Below are positions 30,710 through 40,716 of a stretch of DNA of 64,000 nucleotides, one piece after another. The notes beneath the pieces were generated by a model that did no database searches, was not told the origin of the DNA, and saw only the letters and a program-made list of their open reading frames with translations. The DNA is taken from assembly GCA_946965045.2 (NCBI GenBank), contig OX337236.1, positions 2,604,001-2,668,000 on the forward strand, in the 5' to 3' direction. Both the position numbers and the translations under genes were made by a program. The first letter of the stretch is position 1; every line of letters begins with the position of its first letter. The DNA comes from Epithemia pelagica. Its lineage: Eukaryota > Bacillariophyta > Bacillariophyceae > Surirellales > Surirellaceae.

Positions 30710-33133
30710 AAATCCTGCCAGTTTCTCACGTATGTTGGTGGGGTTAATGTGCATGGTTCCTATATTACAGTGTAGGAAGAGATTGTAACTCTCTGGCGAT
30801 GGGTTGTGGGCCGAGAATTGGGGGAACAGTCCACGGTAATCGGTCAAATGGAAGAGTGCGTCCCAGTCGTCGGGAGATGCGTCAGGGTTGATGTTGTGGA
30901 GGCGGACGATGTGACATTCCGCAAAGTTGGTGTCTATTGTGCGTAGTGAGTCGATATATTCTGATCTTTCGGATGGGTTGTCGGGGAATGGGAGGAGGTG
31001 AAAAGGGACCTTGTGGTAGGTGAGGTCGTGTTGGTTGGCTTGAGTGAACGCTTCTGCTGCGTCTAAGAGGATTTCAAATTTTTCTTGGGATGAAGAGGAG
31101 ATGATGGCGGTGGGGAGAGTGAGTTTTGGTCCTTTGTTCGTTGTGTGGCCGGTGATAGATCCGTCGCGGAGGCCGTAGTGCGTGGAGAAAGCTGCCATGG
31201 AGTGCAGGTCAGGTGGGAGATGGGGGAACAGTTGGTCTCGGATGGCGGTGAGCACGTGGAGGAAGGCTCGTTTGTGGAAGATGGTTTTGGGTGGTAGGCC
31301 CGCGAGGAGGCCGAAGCCGCGGCAGTCCGGGTGGTTGCAGGCCGGAGCATACAGTTTGAGTTGGGGGGCGCGTTCGTTGGTGGTTGGGTTGGAGTCAGGG
31401 GTGGCTGGTTGCAGGATGTCTTGGAGGCCGGTGGTGGGGTCGTGGGTAAAGTCTTGGTGGTGGTGGTGGTTCCAACGTTGTAGGATGAATTTGAGCGCTT
31501 GCTCGTGGTACAATTCTGAGTCAAATTGGTCTTGTGTGGCGGCGGGTTTCAGCACGACCTGGAATGTGGAGACGTGTCCCCGTGGAGTGGTGTTGGGGCG
31601 ACGGGAGGGGGTCGGGATCTTGGTGGTGAGGTAGTTGATTTCGTGGATGGCCAGAAGGATGGGTTGTTCACGTGTGCGGTGGTGGTCCAGTGTGGCTTGA
31701 ATTATATTTTTGATGGTGGTTCCGGAGAGCGGGGGGAGACGCTGTTCTCGAGTGGGGTCGGCCTCGTGGTGCACGTAGGCGTTCCAATAGATGTAGTTTG
31801 TGGTTATGGAGTCTTCGGTATCGTCGTTGTTGTGGTAGGAGTAGGGACTGGGTGGTGTGGTGGGAGGGTTCTTGGGGTTGGATGCCGAGTTTTTCTGGGT
31901 TTTGTAGGGATTCTTGGTGGGGTTGGAGCTGGGTGGGGACTTGGAGGTGGGGATGCTGGGTGAGGACGTGGGTGGGGATGGAGTGGATGGTTGCTTGGTG
32001 GTGGTGGTACTGGGTGGGGTCTTGGCTGGAGTGGGGTTGGGGGAAGGAGGTGTTGTAGGGACCGAACGGTGGATGCGGGGTGGTGTGGCCAGGGACGTCT
32101 TGGAGGCCGCGAGGAGGGTTGGGTGAAGGGTAGGGACGGGAAGAGGTTTTTCTAAGATGGTTTTGGTGGTGGAGTTCTTGTTTTTCTGTGTTTTTTTGGT
32201 TTTGTATTTGTTAGGGAGTGGGGTGAGAGTGGAGAGGGGGACCTGGTTGGTGGAGTTGGTGAGGTGGTTCTGACGGGCAAGGGGAGGCGCCATGGTTGGA
32301 GGGAGGGAGCGTTGGGGAAACGGCGTGTAGATCGAGTTGAGGACGACGGCGATAAGGGGACAAAATGAAATTTGTGAGCAAGGAAAGGCGGGTGAGATGG
32401 GTGGTGGTTGAGGGATGAGGTGGATCTGGTTGGGTGTCAGAATTTTCGGTGAGTGTGGTCGGGAGTGTACTGGTGGTGGGATGGTGTCGACTGGCAGCTG
32501 GTAGGGAACGACGTGGAGTGTGGGGAGCGATTCGTTGGTGTCATTGGATGAGTGTCGGCGGCTGGTTGGGGGCATGGGGCATCTGGTTGGGGTCTGGTGA
32601 AGGTGATGTGGCGGAGTTTTGGTGTCAGTTGGGGGGCATGGGCATCTGGTTGGGGTTCTACGGCATCTGGTTTGGGTCAGGGGAAAGTGATGTGGTGGGG
32701 TGGAGGTTCTGATTGGGTTCGGGTGGTGTCTGTTTGTGGCTGGTTGGGGTGGTTGTGATTGGTTGGTGTTGGGTTGGGTGTTTGGTTGGGGTGTGTGGAA
32801 GGGCTGGGTTTGTTGGGGTGTGTGTGTGGTGGATGGTGGGAGGTTGGTTGGGTACGGATGGGGTCTGGGGGTTGGGGGATGAGGACGGTTGGGTGTTTGG
32901 CATGGTGGGTGGCCAAGGGAATGTTCGTCTTGGAACGTGGGTGTGCTCGATAAAGTGAGGAGCAGCTTGTGGATGGTGTGGGTTGGACCTCCGGTGGTGG
33001 CGGTGGCGGTTGGGAGGAGTACTGGTGGTTTGGTGGAGGTGGAGGGTGCCGTGCGGCCGTAGCGGGGCGGAGATGGTCTCGTCGCTGGCGGGGGAAGCAA
33101 AAACGGCGGTTTCCGCGGCCGGGATGTCTTCAT
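30690..33133 (-). pseudogene. Non-LTR ORF1, 5' part (Pro/Thr-rich)
   Basis: Starts at the ATG at 33133. The first about 480 residues are dominated by Pro, Thr, Ser, His and Gln and look disordered. A more ordered region follows (YIYWNAYVHHEADPTREQRLPPL, then a ...HYGLRDGSITGHTTNKGPKL... stretch) that may be the RNA-binding or structural core; I do not recognise the fold. The frame meets a 21-G run (30689-30709, poly-Pro on the coding strand), after which the likely continuation lies in a different frame. It either has an indel in the run or is miscounted there. Beyond the run this frame stays open to 30077 but only as out-of-frame low-complexity sequence. Confidence 0.65.
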
Positions 33134-34206
33134 GGTGGCGACCAGGGACTCCGACAGTACCGGTATGGGTTGGAATAAGGTCTCAGTTCTATGTTAATGC
33201 TGTATCTCCAAGTCTCTTCTTTTCGTTTGTTTTTTCGCCTCGCGTTGCGGGGAGTTGGGGTCGGTTGTCGTGTGTGTAACCTTACGAGCACACTTACTTG
33301 TACTCCTTTTTGTTTTATCGCTTTTATCGATATAGTCGTCTTTGGATTTGGACTTCCGAGTAGAATACCAATACCGAGAAGTAGAAGTGCTTATCTGTTA
33401 AGGTACACAATACTCGTATACAAGTTATGGTAAGACAATTGCCCATGAAATTTAGCGAGCAAGCATGATTTTCTTTTAAGGACTACACGAGGCCAAGGCC
33501 AAACGTCTACGGTTATTGAAACAAGAAAAAGAACAAGCCCAACGTCCACGATGAGTCGAGTCGAGCACTCCCTCCAGAGGCCATGTGACCTTTATCCAAC
33601 CGACTAAACACCAGCTGTCCTTTGTTAGAGAGGAATGGGTCATTTGGATCCACGCTGGTTGTAAATGTTGCTTGACGCGGGTTCTGTACATCATGGTATA
33701 CGCCCGACACATGGAGGAAGAGTCGTGTTGGATAAGTTTGTCAAGACGAAATTGAAAGAACATTGGCTGTCTTTTACTCCTTCAAAACTCTTCCTTCCAG
33801 GTAAACTTAGAAGCGTCTAATCGTACTCCCACGTTATTGGCCATTGCCTCCTTTTCCTAATCCTATTCTCTAGTGGCACTAGAGAGAGAGAGACAGAGAG
33901 TAGGGTAGAGCTCCTAGCTTTTTCGGAGTCTATCCGTCGCCAGGCAAGGATGACGACATTGATACGACTCCTTCGACCAATGGGGTGGCGCATTCTACGT
34001 GACACAGTCCAAGACCGAAATCCTTCTCGAACGATACGGAACAACGATGGTAAACATACGACCGACATGACGAAATACTCAACAACATATCTCGATCTCA
34101 TACCATAACACAACCACCAAACCACAAGGAAAGCCAGCGAGAATAAGAGCTACGTCCCTTTCTGCTTTATCGAATCCACTTTTTCAAACAAAACAACTTG
34201 AAGAAA
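33134..34206. other. Spacer upstream of the non-LTR element and of the next gene
   Basis: Should contain the 5' UTR of the minus-strand retroelement and the promoter of the plus-strand gene at 34207; the boundary between element and host DNA is not determined. A short GA tract is at about 33880-33900. No gene is seen. Confidence 0.45.
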
Positions 34207-35019
34207 ATGTCCAACACGTCGTCGTCCAACTATTATCGTTGCGTGCATGCCCTTCTCATCGACCGAATTCCTGAATTGAATTCTTCGTTTACTCCGACAC
34301 CAATGGCGTACGATCGATGGCGCTTGCCCCACGAAACAGTCGACAATGGACAAGCGTGCTTTGTGCCACTGGGGGACGATGACCGTGGCTTGCCCGTGCT
34401 TGTGGAGGAACAAGATGCACAAACAGCGGACACTGTAAATACTCAAAACAAGAGCCGAACGAAAAAGTTTCCATCAGCACCACCACTCAAGATGGATTAT
34501 ATATATGTGGCCAAACCCACTAAATCCAAAGAAAAGTTGCAACCTGGATACTATCATATGCGAACAGAGGAAGCGCATAACGAAGTCTATCGGCGATTCT
34601 TGGCCTTGCCAAAACCCTCGCGACGTCCGAAACAAGCCTCGAAACAGCAACAACAACGTGGGCGCACCAAATCCAAGTCCATCGATGATGACGATGATAC
34701 TCAAAGCATTCGTACCACCACGACATCCATTTTCAGACCCGACGAAGACGAAGAATCCATTGTTTTGGAAGCAGACAACAGCGACAAAAAGAGCAGCAAC
34801 GCGGAAAGCGATTATCATATCAATGAATTATATTATTACAAAGAAGCAAAGAGAATCTTGTACAATCGCACATGGACGGAAGAACCGGACGATGTCCTGG
34901 CACAACGCATGGCCCTACTAAATTCCCAAAGTCAAGGATCGGCAACAAAGAAATGGACACATGCCACGTACATGCCTGTAATAGTTGGTTCTGTTCTCGT
35001 ATCCTTGGGTGGGCGTTAA
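34207..35019 (+). CDS. Hypothetical charged protein
   Basis: Unrecognised. The 270-residue product starts at the ATG at 34207 (a TTG at 34198 is in frame but unlikely). The N-terminal third has a compact look (YYRCVHALLIDRIPEL, YDRWRLPHE, DDDRGLPVLVEE). MDYIYVAKPTKSKEKLQPGYY and EEAHNEVYRRFLALP follow, then a basic Gln/Lys-rich and acidic Asp/Glu-rich linker. Near the end comes a helical part (LYYYKEAKRILYNRTW). The C-terminus is a short hydrophobic run (YMPVIVGSVLVSLGGR), which might tether it to a membrane. It lies 750 bp upstream of the Mpv17-family gene in the same orientation. Coding potential is supported by length and varied composition, not by homology. Confidence 0.55.
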   Translation: MSNTSSSNYYRCVHALLIDRIPELNSSFTPTPMAYDRWRLPHETVDNGQACFVPLGDDDRGLPVLVEEQDAQTADTVNTQNKSRTKKFPSAPPLKMDYIYVAKPTKSKEKLQPGYYHMRTEEAHNEVYRRFLALPKPSRRPKQASKQQQQRGRTKSKSIDDDDDTQSIRTTTTSIFRPDEDEESIVLEADNSDKKSSNAESDYHINELYYYKEAKRILYNRTWTEEPDDVLAQRMALLNSQSQGSATKKWTHATYMPVIVGSVLVSLGGR

Positions 35020-35771
35020 CCGTTTACAAATGAGGACAGAACCAACAATATATCGGTCACTGATGGACTACTGGTGGTCGTCAAGAAGTTTTGAACCAAA
35101 ATTCTTGTACACCTTTCCCTGTAAATTAAATAGTGGACGATTTACTCTAGATTGTATCGTTGTTGAGCATATATAGGATTGTTGGTCAAAGTAAAACTTG
35201 TTTTGAGAGTTTGTCTCTGTGCCAGTCGTGGAGTTTTGAGGCCATTCTACGTGGGTTCGTTCGATGCATACTATTCGGAAAATGTTGCAAGCACGCATTC
35301 AATGGAGCCTTGGGTCTTGGGTCAATGCATCCATTCATGGATCCAAAGGTTGTCCATTGCTCCTCCATCTCTTGTCCGTATCCACGTCCTCCTAATTCCT
35401 AATACTTCTAGTTCTAGACCTAATACTTCTAGTTCTAGAGGACAAGGAAAAGTCTACCTTCCTGCAGACGATACGCGGTGGCAGTAGATGAGTCCCGCAA
35501 AGTCATTTTTTTAGACCACCACGTCAGACTTGGAGTCACACCTCCGACACAAGTGGTCAAGACCATGACCAAGATGAGAGGTGCGGAAGGCGACAACGCA
35601 CAACACGGACAATGAGGTGAGCAAACGACCAGACGACCAGATCCGAACCTCTTCCACTTCCACTTCGATCAGACAACCGAAGGGAACTGTTCCTTCATGA
35701 ATCGGCTGTAAACAAAGACAACGACTGGCTAAGCAGGAGAAAATACCAACAACGAAACCTGCAACAAGAGG
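35020..35771. other. Intergenic spacer
   Basis: Between two plus-strand genes. Contains a perfect 21-bp tandem duplication (35398-35439). No gene is seen. Confidence 0.5.
35398..35439. repeat. 21-bp perfect tandem duplication
   Basis: Two adjacent copies of a 21-mer beginning CCTAATACTTCTAGTT, at 35398-35418 and 35419-35439. Confidence 0.85.
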
Positions 35772-36731
35772 ATGATTGCACCAGGTCCAGCTTCCAGTTT
35801 GCACTTGACCAGATCCGTATTTGTGAGAAGGTCACAGTGCTCGTCGTCTTCTTTGTCACACACTGTTGTTCGTCGTGCATCTCGGTGCCAGAATCCCTAC
35901 ACCTGGGAGAACAATGGCCGCCGATTGTTTGCCACTACAACCTCCACTTCCACTTATCAAAGTGCACACCCCGAAAAGTCATGGTGGATTCGTTTCATGG
36001 AATGGTATTCTCATCAGCTGGATGTCAATCCCATCCCAACCAAATGCATTACGTGTGGTTTGATTGCCGGAACCGGAGACTTTATGTGTCAATCACTCAC
36101 GGCACCATCCGACAGAGACAACGAGAGCGTACATGACAGGAGGATTAACACGGAATCACCACTTTCATTGTTCTCCTGGTGGGATCCTCTTCGAACGGCG
36201 CGCTTTGTGTGTGTCGGTATCGTCTACGTTGGACCAACCACTCATGTTTGGTTCAACTGGCTGGCCCGAACCTTTCCTGGTTCCCATCCCGCCCAAGTCG
36301 CTAAACGGGTTGTGATTGACCAAGCCCTTTTCTCGCCCGTATTCATGGCAGTATGGTTGCCGGTTATGTGGACCTTGGAATCCTTTTCAGAATCCATTCA
36401 GGGCAAAAGAACAGCTCCTGAATCGTCTCCCATTTCCATCTCGTTGTTTGCCAAACGCTTGCAACAAGAATTATTTCCTGTCGTTGTCGCCAATTGGATA
36501 CTGTGGATTCCAGCTCAGGCCATCAATTTTCGCTTTGTACCCATCAAATTTCAAGTTTTGTTTAGCAATGTTGTGGATCTACTGTGGAATGCCTATTTGA
36601 GCTTTTACAATTCATCGTCGCAACAAGAAGCAAAAGATGACATGACTAATGATCAGGACATACGCACGACACAAGCTCTGACAACAGGTGACTCTCGTCC
36701 CCTTATGGTTCGCAACGAAGCTGCCACATGA
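35772..36731 (+). CDS. Mpv17/PMP22-family membrane protein
   Basis: Predicted integral protein of the Mpv17/PMP22 family, found in mitochondrial inner membrane or peroxisomes and thought to form small-metabolite channels. 319 residues from the ATG at 35772. Residues 1-60 are rich in Ser, Arg and Thr with few acidic residues (RSVFVRRSQCSSSSLSHTVVRRASR), consistent with a mitochondrial or plastid presequence. The family body then follows: WIRFMEWYSHQLDVNPIPTK, ITCGLIAGTGDFMCQ, WDPLRTARFVCVGIVYVGPTTHVWF, KRVVIDQALFSPVF. The signature end is LFPVVVANWILWIPAQAINF, then VPIKFQVLFSNVVDLLWNAYLSF. About 45 polar residues trail after it. No intron is needed. The family is secure; the compartment is inferred. 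Confidence 0.9.
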   Translation: MIAPGPASSLHLTRSVFVRRSQCSSSSLSHTVVRRASRCQNPYTWENNGRRLFATTTSTSTYQSAHPEKSWWIRFMEWYSHQLDVNPIPTKCITCGLIAGTGDFMCQSLTAPSDRDNESVHDRRINTESPLSLFSWWDPLRTARFVCVGIVYVGPTTHVWFNWLARTFPGSHPAQVAKRVVIDQALFSPVFMAVWLPVMWTLESFSESIQGKRTAPESSPISISLFAKRLQQELFPVVVANWILWIPAQAINFRFVPIKFQVLFSNVVDLLWNAYLSFYNSSSQQEAKDDMTNDQDIRTTQALTTGDSRPLMVRNEAAT

Positions 36732-37234
36732 CTTGGAATTAAGCTACCATACAACTATATGACGATGTTGATTGGTCTAGGACAAGTAGGGAGGAAGAAG
36801 GCTTTGGGCCAAGTCGCATGGGATGCTATGGATGCTTCCTCTACTAGGAGTACCATTTGCAGGGGTCGCTAGGTTTGGCCATCTCTAGTATCTCTAGGGT
36901 AGGCCAACCTTTTCACAGGCACGACCAAGTCGGGCTATAAAAGCTTCCTGACACGCCGGGGGACCCATTCATCGCTACTTCTCTCCTCAATCAGTCCACT
37001 TGTCGTGCAATCTTTCTTCGGGGTTCGGCCAAAGTAAGTGAGTGCATCGAAACCCAGGTTCTGCTGCTGTCTTGGCAACAGAGAAGACCGCAACCCACAG
37101 CGCGAAGAGAGAATCTTTTTTTGGACACTATCTATAAAAACATTGAACAACGCAAGATTGCAAATCGCTGCACTCTGCGGTCATTCACAGTCACCAATAC
37201 ACACCGTCTATCTGTAACTCAAACGTCCGATTCC
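36732..37234. other. Spacer upstream of the ABC transporter gene
   Basis: About 500 bp; includes the ABC promoter region. Repeated CTAGG/CTCTAG-type words occur near 36835-36905. No gene is seen. Confidence 0.5.
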
Positions 37235-40200
37235 ATGACGTTGACGGTCGTTGTGGGGAGTTCCGGTTCGGGGAAAACGACATTTCTCAATGATCTCTAC
37301 CAAAAACGTACTCGATTCAGCAATGCCCACAACAAGGACCATCATGGCGTTTCAAAGCAAATGATTTATATTCGGCAATTTCATAATCTGCGACCTTACC
37401 TGGTCGTTTCTCAAATCCCCAATTTCGATCCAACTCAGCTGCCCTATTGGAACATTTATGTGGATGAGGAAAAAGATTTGACCATTCAAGTAGGAGGAAC
37501 GCTGGCAGGAGAATACACAGCTGGTTTATCCGGTGGTCAACGAAAACTCTTCTTGTTCGAATTGATTTGCCAACGAACAAGGGATCAATCCAATTTGTTG
37601 ATTGCCTTGGACGAACCTTTTCTGGGCGTCACGACCGACTTTGTGCCCTTTTTGATCAAACGCTTGGTCGGACTAAGCAAGCAGCACAATGTGGTTTTGG
37701 TAACCAATGACAATGTGGCGGAACTGACTGGAATTGCGGACAATGTAATTCAAATTTCTACGTTGGATCGTTCCATTGTCCACATTATCAAGAACAACAA
37801 GGAGCAACCGAAAAAGGAGAACGAAGAGGAGGAAAGTCAGGTCATTGTGGCAGAGCGTGAACTAGTACTCTTTGTCCTTTCGTCAAGTCAAGGAGAAGCC
37901 TTTCAAATGGGAATGTCCAACCACGAAGATTTTATGTTTTCTGTCAAAACAATTCTCAATAGTCAAGCCTTGATTGTCTGCGCTGTGTTGTCGGCCTTGT
38001 CATTCGGGATTATTCTGGTCACCTTTTGGAATTCACAACCTGACTTGGCTGCCTTGGTATTGATTGCGAGTGGTCTGATTAGCTTGCTGGTGATCACGCC
38101 CTATATCCTGTCCCTTGTGGATTGGCGAATAGCTATGGAAGAAGAAGCCGAGGCCTTGATCCATTCTTCCAAGACCATGAACTGAATTCTCAAGGCCGCG
38201 TTGACAGTATCTGTTGTTGTTCTGGTTTCCCTTACGCAGTTTGGCGTGGTCAATGCTGTGGTAGATGGATTGTCTAGTATCGACAATTTGATTGGGATGC
38301 TCAGCGATAGTTTTTCACTGACCATGGGAATATGGTTGGGCATTTTCACTGCTATGGATTTCGAATCAGTCCAGATTTATGGATGTATTCCCTTTGCCTT
38401 TTCGCTCTTTTTCAGTACCACGTATAGTCCAGGATCCGGCTTGGCCGTTTTGAAGGAACTTCGATTTTTGTGCACGCGCTTCTTCTTTTGGTTTCTTGTC
38501 CCAGGCGTTCAAGATACTATGGAAGGATGCCCCAACACTAAGAACAAGGCAGTTTTGTTTATGATTCTAACATCCATGATCGGGGTGGGTCTCCTTCTGG
38601 TGTGGAAGACTCTCTCCTCGTGGAGACAAAAGAGATACTACCAGAAACATGTTCAAGCCAGACGGGAAACCATCAAGATGGATCCAAGATTCATCCAGTT
38701 GCAAAGAATTTTGTTAAAGTCAGGATCATGGCTTTCGAAGCAGGTCAGTCAGCTGACAGACGAAACAGGGATTTCAATTTCAACAGATATAATTCCTTCA
38801 ACATTTACCACGGATAGGGAGGCTGCAGCAGACTTACGTGACAAAATTGACGAGGAGTATTCGTTTTCTACGGTTCCGAACACCGACAGAGCATTGCCAA
38901 TATCCGCGGGTTCCACGTATGTGCGTGATGGTGACGGTCCCAACTTTTTGACGGTAGTTGTCGGCAGCTCAGGTTCTGGGAAGACGACATTCCTCAATGA
39001 CTTGTACCATGAGCACAAATGTATTTATATTCGACAGTTCCACTCCATGCGACCATACATTCCAGTAACGAAAATTCCCAACTTCGATCCTGCCCAGTTG
39101 CCCTTCTGGAATACTTACGTCGAAGAAGGCACGGCGTCCACCATTCGGGTGGGCGGTACCATGGCAGGTGAATTCACGGCTGGCTTATCCGGGGGACAAC
39201 GAAAGCTGCTGTTGTTTGAGCTTATCTATCAGCGGACGGCAAATCAGTGCGGTTTGTTAATTCTCATGGACGAACCCTTTGCAGGAGTTACCGATGACTT
39301 TGTCGAGTTCATTGTCGGACGGATTGAAAGGATGAGCAAGCAGCACAACGTCGTTGTCGTTACGAATGATCACATACATGTCTTGACAAAAATGGCACGC
39401 AATACGATCTCCGTCTCTGCTGTTGATCGTTCCGTTGTCACGGTAAATGAGATGGAGCAAGTGAACCGACAATCGGTTTTATTGACACTGACAAAAGGCG
39501 ACGATTTTGTAGTTCAGTCGACCAATGAAGACTTCAAGTTATTTTTGGATGTTGAAATTCTGTCCAACCGGTCTCTATTGTCAGTCTGTATAGTGTCTGT
39601 CTTGTACATGGCCCTTTTCATTGTGACTTTCTGGAATTCAGAAACAAATTTGTCAGCGCTGGTTTTGATTGCGGCAACTCTGGTGTCAATCATTTCTATT
39701 AATCCTTATCTCGCGTCCCTGGTAGCGTGGCGAAACGCCATGATCGACGAAACTGAAGCTTTGATGCATTTTTCAAAACACATGAATGGAGGACTCAAAG
39801 TATCTTTGACACTCCTCCTTGTTTTAATCATCTCCTTGGCTGAATTTGGCGTCGTCAACGCGGTTCTGAAGGATGGCGTGAAAGATATCGGCATTTGTGT
39901 CGGGATCATTACGGATCTGCTCTCGATCACACTTCTGCTCATCGTACTTGCAGTCTTTACAAATTGGCAATTTCAAATGGTACAGATCTTTGGTGGGTTG
40001 CCCAATCTATTCATGATCTTTTTCAGTAGCACGTTCAGTCCGGCCTCTGGCTTTGAGGGAGTCAAGGAGTTGCGCTACCTCTTTCCACGATTTTACCTTT
40101 GGTGCATTCTCCCAGGAGTTCAACATTTTATGGAGGGATGTCCTTCCAATTCACAATGGAGTCTTTTGTACATGATCATGACCGCGTTCCTTGGTGTGTT

Positions 40201-40402
40201 TGTCTATCTTTCTTGTCGCTTTTTGGTTCTCTTGCAGCGCCACTGTGGGTGCAAGTGGCACGTCCATAATAAGCCACCAAGTCGAGGTAAGGAAATTCAA
40301 GAGAAGTCGGAACAAGAGTTGAGCTCTTTGCGAGGCTTATTCTATCGAGACCAATCACAGCGGCAGGAAATACCATCCGATCGACGAACAAGTTGTCAAT
40401 AG
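37235..40402 (+). CDS. Full ABC transporter (NBD-TMD-NBD-TMD) interrupted by one in-frame TGA
   Basis: ABC exporter-like protein with two nucleotide-binding and two membrane halves; substrate unknown. The first ATG is at 37235 (MTLTVVVGSSGSGKTT), the same start as the pseudogene paralogue. NBD1 has Walker A GSSGSGKTT, Q-loop YIRQ, signature LSGGQRK and Walker B LLIALDEPF. A membrane half follows (ALIVCAVLSALSFGIILV ... YILSLVDWRIAMEEEAEAL). The frame is cut by TGA at 38183-38185, then resumes in the same frame (ILKAALTVSVVVL) through TTYSPGSG and a conserved MEGCP tail. After a linker, NBD2 (GSSGSGKTT, LSGGQRK, LLILMDEPFAGVT) and TMD2 (FSPASGF ... MEGCP) run to 40402. The H-loop histidine is replaced by Asn (VTND) in both halves. 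One base change gives TGA where paralogous repeats have AGA or GGA. It may be a recent null allele, a readthrough site or a base error. Confidence 0.85.
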
Positions 40403-40716
40403 GTGAAACTCTCCATACATAGGTGTACCTTCTTAGATTCAATGTTTTGCTTCACCGAGAGTCAACGTCTTTCTAGATTGGAATATGGACGTGCTGTCGT
40501 CATAAGCGGTTCGGAAGACCCAATCCAGACAGTAGTTGTAGGCCAGTAGTCGTCGGTCGTCGGGGTGTATTGAATACAAACAGCGAAAATAGGAACGAGA
40601 CCGATCGTCCGTGTAGTCTTGAAAAGGCGAAGAGATAACCGAGGTCCCATAACATGTGGTTTGTTTGGTTTCGACTAGGAATCTCTCTCGCGTTCGCTTG
40701 CCCGTCTCGTGTTATA
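40403..40716. other. Convergent spacer
   Basis: 314 bp between the ABC (plus) and QSOX-like (minus) stop codons; presumably both 3' UTRs. No other feature was recognised. Confidence 0.5.

Larger units (their letters stand above)
19222..33133 (-). mobile_element. Broken two-ORF non-LTR retrotransposon, split by a nested copia element
   Basis: Minus-strand order: Pro-rich ORF1 (33133 to 29877), ORF2 with C2H2 fingers and reverse transcriptase (29884 onwards), then a copia insertion (27008-20252), then the ORF2 remainder with a CCHC-like finger and restriction-like endonuclease (20251-19267). A short 3' region ends in an A-rich tract (CACACAAAAAAAAATAC on the minus strand, near 19225-19240), close to the ABC pseudogene start. 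Zinc fingers before RT and a restriction-like nuclease after it are the layout of R2/NeSL/CRE-type elements. Frameshifts, an altered RT motif C and the insertion make it inactive. The exact 5' end is not determined. Confidence 0.8.

Noticed and set aside
28046-33178. Many Gly/Trp/Val-rich plus-strand frames over the non-LTR element
   Set aside because: Antisense to Pro/Thr/His-rich retroelement ORFs, whose codons leave the opposite strand free of stops.
38183-38185. TGA read as selenocysteine
   Set aside because: The equivalent residues in the paralogous repeats are Arg or Gly, not Cys, and no redox motif is nearby.
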